A DNA stretch of 15,636 bases from the NCBI GenBank assembly GCA_002727535.1, contig PBXH01000053.1:1-15636 (forward strand), in the 5' to 3' direction. Made by a program: the position numbers and the translations under genes. The notes under the pieces were generated by a model. That model was not told the DNA's origin. It made no database searches and saw nothing but the letters and a program-made list of their open reading frames with translations. Source of the DNA: Gammaproteobacteria bacterium (GTDB lineage: Bacteria > Pseudomonadota > Gammaproteobacteria > Magnimaribacterales > TMED112). Within the stretch, counting starts at the first letter, position 1. Every line of letters begins with the position of its first letter. Below, piece by piece: positions 1 through 8,218 of this stretch.

Positions 1-99
1 CAGGATGGATACAATTCACCTGATAATCAAAATTTTAAGATCGTTGATATGGATCAAGTGCTTAAAAAAAAAGTGATGAATCCTGGCTCGACAGACTAA
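1..99 (+). CDS. 3' end of an unidentified gene (partial)
   Basis: An open frame enters from the left edge and ends at TAA 97-99, giving 32 residues that begin QDGYNSPDNQ and finish KKKVMNPGSTD. I do not recognise it, and too little is present to assign a family. Of the three forward frames this one reads most like protein; the second frame (to TGA 74-76) gives an unlikely run of isoleucine, leucine and lysine, and the third has stops. The frame crosses a run of nine A's (64-72). A -1 slip there would join it directly to the DedA frame, so part of this stretch, from ATG 49-51, could be the true N-terminus of the DedA gene. Confidence 0.4.
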   Translation, partial: QDGYNSPDNQNFKIVDMDQVLKKKVMNPGSTD

Positions 100-593
100 A
101 AACATTTAGTTCAGAAAATCCAGTTCTAGCCCCTTTATTACTTACTCTTTTAGGTTTTCTCGAATCTTTTGTTCTTAGCGGAGTATTATTTCCTAGTTTA
201 TTTCTATATTTACTTGCTGTTTTCTTATATTTAGAAGGCATTTCTAATATTTATTTGATAACCATCTTCGCTTATATAGGTTCTTTTTCTGGAGATCAGT
301 CTAGCTATTTAATGGGCAGAATCTTTGGAACAAAAATTATGAATTGGAATTTTTTTGAAAGACATAAAGACAGGGTTGAAAAAACTAAAAACTGGTTTGA
401 TAAGTATGAATTTGGAGCTATTTTACTTGGACGGATGACTCCAAGCATAAGACCTTTTGCACCTTTCTTTGTCGGCACATTTAGACTTGATTATAAGCGG
501 TTCCTTATATTTGATTTAATTGCTTGTACCGTTTGGGCATCGGGGTTAGTGCTTTTGGTTGTATTATGGGAATATATAGCTAACCTTTTTTAA
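66..593 (+). CDS. DedA-family (SNARE-associated/VTT) membrane protein, start unresolved
   Basis: The frame from about 66 to TAA 591-593 encodes a small DedA-family inner-membrane protein; DedA proteins are linked to undecaprenyl-phosphate or other lipid flipping and to membrane homeostasis. Family marks in order are LGFLESFVLSGVLFPS near the start (the E-x5-G-x3-P re-entrant loop), GSFSGDQSSYLMGRIFG in the middle, and GRMTPSIRPFAPFFVG (the R-x-x-P/R-x-x-x-P loop), then a hydrophobic C-terminus. The usual glycine of the first PG is serine here. At about 173 residues it is shorter than typical members (about 200). No ATG, GTG or TTG lies in frame between the upstream stop TAA 63-65 and TTG 255; starting at 255 would remove the first conserved loop. 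The likely explanation is an indel or slippage at the A run 64-72, which would give a start at ATG 49. A 58-aa membrane peptide follows after one base. Confidence 0.85.
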   Translation, partial: KKSDESWLDRLKTFSSENPVLAPLLLTLLGFLESFVLSGVLFPSLFLYLLAVFLYLEGISNIYLITIFAYIGSFSGDQSSYLMGRIFGTKIMNWNFFERHKDRVEKTKNWFDKYEFGAILLGRMTPSIRPFAPFFVGTFRLDYKRFLIFDLIACTVWASGLVLLVVLWEYIANLF

Positions 594-594
594 T

Positions 595-771
595 ATGATT
601 GGATATTTGAGCTTAATACTTTTAATAATTTTAGTTGTTCTTTTGGTCTATTATTTTTTTACAGAAAAACCAAATGGCTTCTTTAGAAGCTTTTTAGTTA
701 AATTTTCTGCTTTGTTATTAACCATAATATGCGTCTATTTGTTTATTAGGCTTTTCAGATTTGTAATTTAA
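595..771 (+). CDS. 58-aa two-pass membrane peptide, unidentified
   Basis: The ATG is one base after the DedA stop, and the stop TAA 769-771 shares its last A with the ATG of the HIT gene (TAATG). The product has two hydrophobic stretches, roughly residues 3-22 and 37-55, separated by a short polar loop TEKPNGFFR. This fits a hairpin inner-membrane peptide, with the charged loop on one face. I do not recognise a family. Exact fitting between two real genes, ATG start, and coding-like composition support expression by translational coupling. It may assist the DedA protein or be an accessory of the operon; function is not assignable. Confidence 0.7.
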   Translation: MIGYLSLILLIILVVLLVYYFFTEKPNGFFRSFLVKFSALLLTIICVYLFIRLFRFVI

Positions 772-1112
772 TGGAAGATTCACTATTTACTAAAATAAGA
801 AAGGGCGATATACCTGGAAAAATTGTTTATGAAGATGACCTTTGCTTTGCGATTGAAGATATCAATCCACAAGCCCCAGTACACATACTTATTATTCCAA
901 TAAAAGAAATTGAGAAAGTTTCCGATGCTTCTGAGAAAGATATAAATCTCTTAGGGCACCTATTGCATGTATCTAAAAAAATAGCCCATGACCATAGCCT
1001 AGAAAATAACTATAGATTAATTATCAATAATGGTGCTGGCGCCGGACAAAGCGTATTCCATATACATGTACATCTTTTAGGGGGCAGGAGCTTAGATTGG
1101 CCTCCAGGCTAA
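771..1112 (+). CDS. hinT: HIT-family nucleotide-binding hydrolase (HinT-like)
   Basis: The 113-residue product is a full-length histidine triad protein, close in size to E. coli HinT (119 aa). The triad HIHVHLL sits at residues 97-103 (H97, H99, H101), followed by GGR and a terminal W-P-P-G. The N-terminus (SLFTKIRKGDIPGKIVYEDD) and the NPQAPVHILIIP strand are typical of the Hint branch, which hydrolyses purine nucleoside phosphoramidates such as AMP-lysine in the cytoplasm. The ATG overlaps the stop of the upstream membrane peptide by one base, so it is probably the third gene of an operon with dedA. Its stop interlocks with the stop of a reverse-strand peptide gene by 4 nt. The family call is firm; the exact substrate is not known from sequence. 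Confidence 0.95.
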   Translation: MEDSLFTKIRKGDIPGKIVYEDDLCFAIEDINPQAPVHILIIPIKEIEKVSDASEKDINLLGHLLHVSKKIAHDHSLENNYRLIINNGAGAGQSVFHIHVHLLGGRSLDWPPG

Positions 1113-1207
1113 ACAAAAGTTGAGCCAACCAAAAGTATCAAAACAATAAGCCCGATCACACCAAAAAAGATTACGATATTTCTAATAAGTGTTTTATCAT
1201 CTTCCAT
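1109..1207 (-). CDS. 32-aa single-pass membrane peptide, unidentified
   Basis: Reading from CAT 1205-1207 on the reverse strand gives MEDDKTLIRNIVIFFGVIGL and then a further hydrophobic run to the stop CTA 1109-1111. The acidic/basic N-terminus followed by about 20 hydrophobic residues predicts one transmembrane helix with the N-terminus inside. It fills the whole gap between the HIT gene and the acyltransferase and overlaps the HIT stop by 4 nt. No family is recognised and no Shine-Dalgarno is seen. Support is moderate: composition and fit are good, but an ORF of this size can arise by chance. Confidence 0.5.
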   Translation of the reverse strand: MEDDKTLIRNIVIFFGVIGLIVLILLVGSTFV

Positions 1208-1217
1208 AATAAAATTT

Positions 1218-1223
1218 TATATT
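1218..1223 (+). promoter_or_regulatory. Putative -10 element for the acyltransferase operon
   Basis: TATATT lies 7 nt before the ATG at 1231, with TTATCA (1194-1199) as a weak -35 at 18-nt spacing. Transcription would begin at about the A of the start codon, giving a leaderless or nearly leaderless message. The surrounding DNA is AT-rich, so a chance match is possible. Confidence 0.4.
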
Positions 1224-1230
1224 TATTAAT

Positions 1231-2325
1231 ATGACTCGCATAGAGCCTTATAGCGACAAAGACGTTAAATCTGTTTTAGAAGATCTTCTAAAAGATGAGC
1301 AATTTTTAACATTTATTAAGGATAATTTAAATTCTTCGACTTCTAAATTTCTGTCTATCCCAGGTTCTAAATTCTTAGCTTTACAGCTTTTTAAATCAAA
1401 AGTTCGAAATATTGATACGATTAAGGCTTTTCAAGATCAAGTAAAAATCGTTCTAAGAAGCGTAATTGATAAGACAATGGACGAATTTAATTTTACAGGT
1501 GTAGATCAACTTGATATAAGCAAACCCTATCTTTTTATAGGCAATCATAGAGACATTACACTTGATTCTGCGCTATGTAATCATGCCATTGACTCTATTG
1601 GTCTTGATACAACGCATAATGCTATTGGAGATAATTTAGTAAGCATAAAGTGGATGGGCGACTTATTAAGACTAAATAAAAGTTTTGTTATCTCAAGAAA
1701 AGGTGAATCAAAAAAAGATATTTATAACAATTTATTTAAAGCATCAAATTTCATTAAAGATGTATTAGATTCTGGAAAGCATGTTTGGATTGCACAAAGA
1801 CAGGGAAGAGCAAAAGATGGAATTGATAAGACGGATCCTGCTGTCTTAAAAATGCTACATATAGCTTTAAGAAAAAATATTGACTTTGAAAATTTAACAA
1901 AATATTACAACCTTATTCCATGTTCAGTTTCATATGAATTTGATCCTTTAGCTAAAGAAAAGGCTAAACAGAAGGTAGGGGAAGAAAACAAACAGGAGGA
2001 AGATGATATAAAGCATATTTTTAAAGGCATCATGGAGCCTAAAGGTTTCGTACATTTAAGCTTAGGAGAACAAATTAAGGGTAGTTTTTCTCCTGATGAG
2101 TTAGCTAAAGAAATAGATAGATCGATTCTTAGCAATTATAAAATTTGGGAATCTAATATGTATGCTTTCAAATATCTCTATGAACAAGTCGATGATGGTG
2201 ACTTTCCAAGAGCTAGTAATTACTTTAATGATTTAAGAACTTCAATGACGAACAAAGAGTTAGAATATATAATGATGCAATATGCAAATCCTTTGGTTGC
2301 TAAAGGGGAATTAAATAATGAGTGA
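1231..2325 (+). CDS. PlsC-like acyltransferase family protein
   Basis: The 364-residue protein carries the four acyltransferase blocks of the PlsC/LPLAT superfamily: NHRDITLDSA (105-114), IGDNL (132-136) with LNKSFVISRKG (148-158), QRQGRAKDG (189-197) and IPCSVSYEFDP (229-239). The NHRDI-x-LD form belongs to a subfamily annotated as 1-acyl-glycerol-3-phosphate acyltransferase-like. Two details differ from classical PlsC: the His-Asp spacing is HX5D rather than HX4D, and the glutamate of the EG(T/R)R block is Gln191. No transmembrane helix is evident, so it is probably cytosolic or peripheral, moving an acyl group to a lipid or other acceptor. The role as lysophosphatidate acyltransferase is not proven. 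It leads a three-gene coupled set; its last 8 nt overlap the next gene. Confidence 0.8.
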   Translation: MTRIEPYSDKDVKSVLEDLLKDEQFLTFIKDNLNSSTSKFLSIPGSKFLALQLFKSKVRNIDTIKAFQDQVKIVLRSVIDKTMDEFNFTGVDQLDISKPYLFIGNHRDITLDSALCNHAIDSIGLDTTHNAIGDNLVSIKWMGDLLRLNKSFVISRKGESKKDIYNNLFKASNFIKDVLDSGKHVWIAQRQGRAKDGIDKTDPAVLKMLHIALRKNIDFENLTKYYNLIPCSVSYEFDPLAKEKAKQKVGEENKQEEDDIKHIFKGIMEPKGFVHLSLGEQIKGSFSPDELAKEIDRSILSNYKIWESNMYAFKYLYEQVDDGDFPRASNYFNDLRTSMTNKELEYIMMQYANPLVAKGELNNE

Positions 2326-2439
2326 AGATCAATTTTATAAATCAAAAGAGAATTCTGAGGATTCGTCTTCAGATGCATTAGTTGCCTTAGTTATAATAAT
2401 CTGCTGTGTTTTAGCAGCTACTATTTATGTGAGTTCTTT

Positions 2440-2443
<4 letters not shown>
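2318..2443 (+). CDS. 41-aa single-pass membrane peptide, unidentified
   Basis: ATG 2318 overlaps the acyltransferase stop by 8 nt (ATGAGTGA), and its TGA 2441-2443 overlaps the GTG start of the SDR gene by 4 nt (GTGA). The first 19 residues are polar and rich in Ser, Glu, Asp and Lys; residues 20-41 (beginning ALVALVIIICCV) form a single hydrophobic segment with a Cys pair. This suggests a tail-anchored or single-span peptide. The double coupling argues strongly that it is translated. No family is recognised; it may tether or regulate one of the two flanking enzymes, which is inference only. Confidence 0.65.
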
Positions 2444-4172
<1,729 letters not shown>

Positions 4173-4182
4173 TTACCTAAAA

Positions 4183-4196
4183 ACAAGAGTACTTGT
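4183..4196. repeat. Inverted repeat in the trxB-ftsK intergenic region
   Basis: ACAAG-AGTA-CTTGT is a 5-bp inverted repeat with a 4-bp centre, placed between the divergent trxB and ftsK starts. It lies just upstream of the proposed ftsK -10. It might be a regulator site, but the repeat is short and could be chance. Confidence 0.25.
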
Positions 4197-4207
4197 GGTT
4201 TTTTAGT

Positions 4208-4213
4208 TACAAT
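4208..4213 (+). promoter_or_regulatory. Putative -10 element for ftsK
   Basis: TACAAT lies 8 nt before the ftsK ATG (4222) with no Shine-Dalgarno in between, so the transcript would start at or within about two bases of the ATG. No convincing -35 is visible at 16-18 nt spacing. Confidence 0.45.
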
Positions 4214-4221
4214 ATCTTAGC

Positions 4222-6360
4222 ATGTCAATTGATAGAATCTATAGAGAGTTTTCTGGTATTGCTCTAGTAATTTTTTCTTTATTTCTATTTGTAAGTTTAT
4301 TTACATTTACAGCATATGATAATGTGCAAACTTTCGATAATGATAGAGGTTATACCAATAGTCTTGGTTACCTAGGAGCATTGTTTTCATCAACACTTTT
4401 ATTACATCTAGGTTATGCATCTTATTATTTTGCCTTAGTCTTATCTTATTTTGGAATAATGTTATTTATTTCAAAATCTTCATCCGATATTTTTGAACGC
4501 ATTAATCTTTTTAACAGGTTTTTAATTAGCATGATTTCAGTTTTTCCTCTTGCAATGTTTTATGGAGCTTTTTTTGGCACAATGTATCCTGAGATTCAGA
4601 TAACTCATCCTCTTCAATCACCCTATCCAGTTGGTTCTGTACCTGATGGAAGTGGAGGGTTAGCAGGAGAGAACTTAATAAGTTCTTTTGAGGTATATTT
4701 AGATGTTTTTTGGCTTGGAGCTATATCAATTATTTTCTTTCTTGCCTTACAGTACTTTGTATTTTTTGATGCTATTAAGTTTATAAGTTCACGTAGTGGT
4801 AAAAAAGTTCAAAAAAAGGATAAAGTTCCCGAGAAAAAATCCGTTATCAAAGAAGTTGTAAAGTCAAAAACGCCTTCTAAGACTGAAACAAAAAAACCTT
4901 TAGCTTCTGAACCTGAAGTGCAAATAAAAGAACAAAAAGATTTTCTAGATCTCCTTGACCAAAAAATTGATGAATCTGCCGATGTTACAAAAGAATATTT
5001 AGAAGATTTATCAAGCAATCTAGTCATTAAATTAGAGGAATTTGGTATAGAAGGAAAGGTAGAGGACACATTACCAGGTCCTGTAATTACACGTTTTGAA
5101 ATCAATTTAGCTCCAGGCACTAAAGCCAGCCAAGTTACAAATATTGCTAATGATCTTGCTAGGTCTTTAGCAGTAAAGAGCGTAAGAGTTGTAGAGGTTA
5201 TAGAGGGAAAATCTTCAATAGGAATAGAAATTCCAAATCCAAAAAGAAAAGTTGTTACTTTGTATTCAGCATTACACGAACACTCTAAAGAGTCACTTAA
5301 GCCTCTTGAATTCTGCATAGGAAAAGATATTGCTGGGGAGAGTTCAAAAATTGACTTACAACAACTTCCGCATTTATTAATTGCTGGAACTACAGGTTCA
5401 GGTAAATCTGTTGGAGTAAATTCTGTTCTTCTAAATTTATTAAGAAATAATTCACCTGAAGATTTAAGACTCCTATTGATAGACCCTAAGATGCTTGAGT
5501 TATCAGTTTATGACGATATACCCCATTTAATAACCCCTGTTGTTACAGATATGCAAAAGGCAGCAAATGGCCTTAATTGGTGTGTTAAGGAAATGGATAA
5601 AAGGTATAAGTTAATGTCTGCTTTAGGTGTGAGAAGTCTAGAAAGTTATAATCAAAAAGTACTCAAACTTAATTCAATTTCTCAAGACATAAAAGAAAAA
5701 CTACTAGAAATTAATGATGGTGAAATTGAGCCATTACCTTATATCGTCATAGTAATCGATGAGTTAGCAGACTTAATGATGGTTGCTGGTAAAAAGGTTG
5801 AGCAATTAATATCACGTCTTGCACAAAAAGCTAGAGCATCAGGAATGCATTTAGTCGTTTCTACGCAAAGGCCTTCTGTAGATGTAATTACTGGATTAAT
5901 AAAAGCAAATATACCATCAAGAATTTCCTTTCTTGTTTCATCAAAAATTGATTCACGAACTATCTTAGACCAAGGAGGAGCTGAACAATTGCTGGGTAAA
6001 GGCGATATGCTTTTTGTTGAGCCTGGTACATCCATACCTAAAAGAATACATGGTGCATTTGTAAGTGATGATGAAGTACAAAAAATTGCTAAATATTTAA
6101 GGGAAACAGGAAAACCTAGCTATATAGAAGAAGTCATCAAATCTATTGAGGTGCAAGAATTATCAGAAGACTCTGAAATCGATGATGACCTATATAACGA
6201 AGCTGTTGAATTTGTTATTGAAACTAGAAGAGCTTCTATTTCTTCAGTTCAAAGAAAATTTAGAATTGGATACAATCGTGCAGCGAGACTCATAGAAACA
6301 ATGGAAGAAAATGGAATAGTTTCTCCAATGAATTCTAATGGCTCAAGAGAAGTTCTTTAA
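4222..6360 (+). CDS. ftsK: DNA translocase FtsK
   Basis: The 712-residue protein pumps chromosome DNA at the division septum and aids dimer resolution with XerCD. An N-terminal membrane domain with about four hydrophobic helices (about 12-182) is followed by a Lys/Glu-rich linker (about 190-245), an alpha domain, then the motor: Walker A GTTGSGKS (389-396), LLIDPKMLELSVYDDIPHL, Walker B VIVIDELADLM (509-519), and AQKARASGMHLVVSTQRPS. A winged-helix gamma domain (about 655-712, including VQRKFRIGYNRAARL), the KOPS-reading module, ends the protein. The linker is very short compared with E. coli FtsK (about 1,330 aa), giving a SpoIIIE-like length. It heads ftsK-lolA-serS; the stop TAA shares a base with the lolA ATG. 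It is probably transcribed from the promoter at 4208. Confidence 0.97.
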   Translation: MSIDRIYREFSGIALVIFSLFLFVSLFTFTAYDNVQTFDNDRGYTNSLGYLGALFSSTLLLHLGYASYYFALVLSYFGIMLFISKSSSDIFERINLFNRFLISMISVFPLAMFYGAFFGTMYPEIQITHPLQSPYPVGSVPDGSGGLAGENLISSFEVYLDVFWLGAISIIFFLALQYFVFFDAIKFISSRSGKKVQKKDKVPEKKSVIKEVVKSKTPSKTETKKPLASEPEVQIKEQKDFLDLLDQKIDESADVTKEYLEDLSSNLVIKLEEFGIEGKVEDTLPGPVITRFEINLAPGTKASQVTNIANDLARSLAVKSVRVVEVIEGKSSIGIEIPNPKRKVVTLYSALHEHSKESLKPLEFCIGKDIAGESSKIDLQQLPHLLIAGTTGSGKSVGVNSVLLNLLRNNSPEDLRLLLIDPKMLELSVYDDIPHLITPVVTDMQKAANGLNWCVKEMDKRYKLMSALGVRSLESYNQKVLKLNSISQDIKEKLLEINDGEIEPLPYIVIVIDELADLMMVAGKKVEQLISRLAQKARASGMHLVVSTQRPSVDVITGLIKANIPSRISFLVSSKIDSRTILDQGGAEQLLGKGDMLFVEPGTSIPKRIHGAFVSDDEVQKIAKYLRETGKPSYIEEVIKSIEVQELSEDSEIDDDLYNEAVEFVIETRRASISSVQRKFRIGYNRAARLIETMEENGIVSPMNSNGSREVL

Positions 6361-6884
6361 TGAGAATTATTTTATTATTTATATCTTCCTTCATATGGTC
6401 TCAAGATCTTTCTGATCTACTCCTAAAGAATCAAAAATTTACTACAGATATCATTATTATTGATGCTGACTCAATAGTTTCAAAAGGCTCTATGTCTTAT
6501 GTAGACGGAGATTTTGTTTACTTAACTAAACATCCTAGCAAACAAGTCTTAGCTGGATTAAAAGACAAATTATTTATTCAAGATGATGATTTTAAACAAG
6601 TGATGATATACGACGATGATGATTCTTTTCTTATTAAAAAATTACTACTTAATAAATATGATTATGTAGAACTTTCATGTAAATCTAAATGCTACAAATT
6701 AGATATTAATGATGAGCGCATAAGCGAAGCGATTATAATTTTTAAAAATGATCTTTTATATGAGATGCATATAATGGATTTTCAAAATAATAAATTTTTA
6801 ATTAATTTTGAGAATTTTCTTCATGAATCATCTAATATTACCTATGTGCCCCCTGATGGATACGAAATAATTACTAATGATTGA
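6360..6884 (+). CDS. lolA: LolA-like outer-membrane lipoprotein carrier
   Basis: The 174-residue protein is assigned by weak sequence similarity plus its place between ftsK and serS, where gammaproteobacterial lolA lies. LolA carries lipoproteins through the periplasm from LolCDE to LolB. A short hydrophobic leader (residues 1-14, MRIILLFISSFIWS) precedes the mature start. The block from GSMSYVDGDFVYLTKHPSK through DDDFKQVMIYDDDD parallels the LolA core (G-x-R-P-x-x-F-R-W, then D-x-x-L-x-Q-V), though the usual arginine and tryptophan are not preserved; the end VPPDGYEII fits the usual P-x-G-(V/Y)-x-(V/I)-I. The ATG shares a base with the ftsK stop and the 3' end overlaps serS by 8 nt. The sequence is divergent, so the synteny carries much of the call. 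Confidence 0.8.
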   Translation: MRIILLFISSFIWSQDLSDLLLKNQKFTTDIIIIDADSIVSKGSMSYVDGDFVYLTKHPSKQVLAGLKDKLFIQDDDFKQVMIYDDDDSFLIKKLLLNKYDYVELSCKSKCYKLDINDERISEAIIIFKNDLLYEMHIMDFQNNKFLINFENFLHESSNITYVPPDGYEIITND

Positions 6885-8136
6885 TTTAATAGATTTAAAA
6901 GAAAATTTAGAATCTTATAAAAAGGGTCTCTCTGCAAAAGGTTGTGATATAGACCTTGAAGATTTGCTAAATAGAAGCACACAAAAAAATGCAATTCAAG
7001 CTGAATTAGATCAGCTGAAAAGTCAAAAAAATAACTTATCTAAAGAAATAGGCGCATTAACTGCTAAAGGTGAAGATATACAAGAATTAAAAGGTAAGTC
7101 AGAAAATTTAAGTAAAAAAATTGATTCACTTCAAAGTGAGTTTGACCTCCTTAAATCTGATCTTGATTTAATTATTTTACAAATACCTAATTTACCAGAT
7201 AAAGATGTTCCTATCGGACAAGATGAATCAGACAACAAAGAAATTAATAAAAAGATTTTTACGCAAATGAAGGATGGGTTGGATCATGTTGAAATCGGCG
7301 AAAAATTAGGTTTACTTGATTTTGATCTAGCGAATAAATTAAGTGGCTCAAGATTTGTGGTCTTAAAAGGCAAATTAGCTGAGCTCCAAAGAGCTCTAAT
7401 TCAATTTATGTTGGATGAAGCTAAAAATAATGGTTACGAAGAAATATATGTGCCTTTAATAGTAAATTCCGATTCATTAATAGGAACAGGACAGTTGCCT
7501 AAATTTGAAGAAGACCAGTTTAAAGTTGGTGAAGGCAAATATTTAATTCCTACAGCAGAAGTTCCGCTTACAAATCTGCTTAGAGATGAAGTGGTAGATG
7601 CATCTGAGCTGCCAATTAAATTAACTGCCCATACACCATGTTTTAGAGCTGAAGCAGGAAGTTATGGAAAAGACACAAGAGGCATGATTCGACAACACCA
7701 ATTTGAAAAAATTGAAATTGTTAAATTTACGGATCCGTCTAAATCAGATGAAAGTCTTGATGAGCTTCTTTCCGATGCTTCTAAAATACTCGATAAATTA
7801 GAATTATCCTATCGTCATGTGGTCCTATGTACCGCAGATCTAGGCTTCTCAGCCGCTAAAACAATTGATATAGAAGTATGGCTCCCAAGTCAAAATTGCT
7901 TTAGAGAAATATCATCTTGTTCTAACTTTAGAGATTTTCAGTCTAGGAGAATCAATGTAAGAATTAAGGATGGTAAGAAGAAATTTTATCCTCACACATT
8001 GAATGGTTCCGCATTAGCAGTTGGAAGAACTCTTTTAGCAATTATTGAGAATTTTTACGAAAACGGTGTAGGAGTCCATATTCCAAAGGTTTTAAAAGAT
8101 TATCTAGATTTTGATCTGATCGAAGAAAAAAAATAA
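6877..8136 (+). CDS. serS: Seryl-tRNA synthetase
   Basis: The 419-aa class II synthetase charges tRNA-Ser (and tRNA-Sec where present). The N-terminal arm is a long antiparallel coiled coil (about residues 30-100) that grips the long variable arm of tRNA-Ser. Motif 1 is in the helix AELQRALIQFMLDEA with YEEIYVPLIV (169-196); the serine-binding TAE is at 227-229; motif 2 FRAEAGSYGKDTRGMIRQHQ spans 256-275 with FEKIEIVKF; motif 3 NGSALAVGRTLLAIIENF is at 376-393. Length matches E. coli SerRS (430). The start ATG is 8 nt inside the end of lolA, so translation is coupled. No hairpin terminator is visible after the stop. Confidence 0.98.
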   Translation: MIDLIDLKENLESYKKGLSAKGCDIDLEDLLNRSTQKNAIQAELDQLKSQKNNLSKEIGALTAKGEDIQELKGKSENLSKKIDSLQSEFDLLKSDLDLIILQIPNLPDKDVPIGQDESDNKEINKKIFTQMKDGLDHVEIGEKLGLLDFDLANKLSGSRFVVLKGKLAELQRALIQFMLDEAKNNGYEEIYVPLIVNSDSLIGTGQLPKFEEDQFKVGEGKYLIPTAEVPLTNLLRDEVVDASELPIKLTAHTPCFRAEAGSYGKDTRGMIRQHQFEKIEIVKFTDPSKSDESLDELLSDASKILDKLELSYRHVVLCTADLGFSAAKTIDIEVWLPSQNCFREISSCSNFRDFQSRRINVRIKDGKKKFYPHTLNGSALAVGRTLLAIIENFYENGVGVHIPKVLKDYLDFDLIEEKK

Positions 8137-8155
8137 TTCACATATATTTCACATA
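8137..8155 (+). repeat. Direct repeat TTCACATA x2, 11-bp period, upstream of the TonB receptor
   Basis: TTCACATA occurs at 8137-8144 and again at 8148-8155, exactly one helical turn apart, right after the serS stop and about 65 nt before the TonB-receptor ATG. Such spacing suits a regulator binding one face of the DNA; the copies are perfect but short. Confidence 0.4.
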
Positions 8156-8181
8156 ACCGTTAAAACTTCTTCATGTTTAGT

Positions 8182-8195
8182 TATAGAATATAGAA
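8182..8195 (+). promoter_or_regulatory. Possible -10 region of the TonB-receptor gene
   Basis: TATAGAA is repeated in tandem (8182-8188 and 8189-8195). Either copy could supply a -10 (TATAGA) 24-31 nt before the ATG, leaving room for a leader with a ribosome site. No good -35 match is seen at standard spacing, so the exact promoter is uncertain. Confidence 0.35.
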
Positions 8196-8207
8196 ATATC
8201 GAATTTT

Positions 8208-8212
8208 GAGGT
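8208..8212 (+). promoter_or_regulatory. Shine-Dalgarno GAGGT of the TonB-receptor gene
   Basis: GAGGT ends 6 nt before the ATG at 8219. It is the only clear, well-spaced Shine-Dalgarno found in the window and fixes the start of this gene; it suggests strong translation. Confidence 0.7.
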
Positions 8213-8218
8213 AACTAT

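Noticed and set aside
2..76. Alternative upstream frame ending TGA 74-76 that would couple (TGATG) to ATG 76
   Set aside because: ATG 76 reads only seven codons before a stop, and the upstream translation is an unlikely Ile/Leu/Lys mix; the coupling is probably fortuitous.
4809..5318. Long open frame (169 codons) on the reverse strand within ftsK
   Set aside because: It is antisense to the conserved FtsK linker and motor region, its translation is Ser/Phe-rich with no recognisable domain, and it is explained by codon bias of the forward gene.
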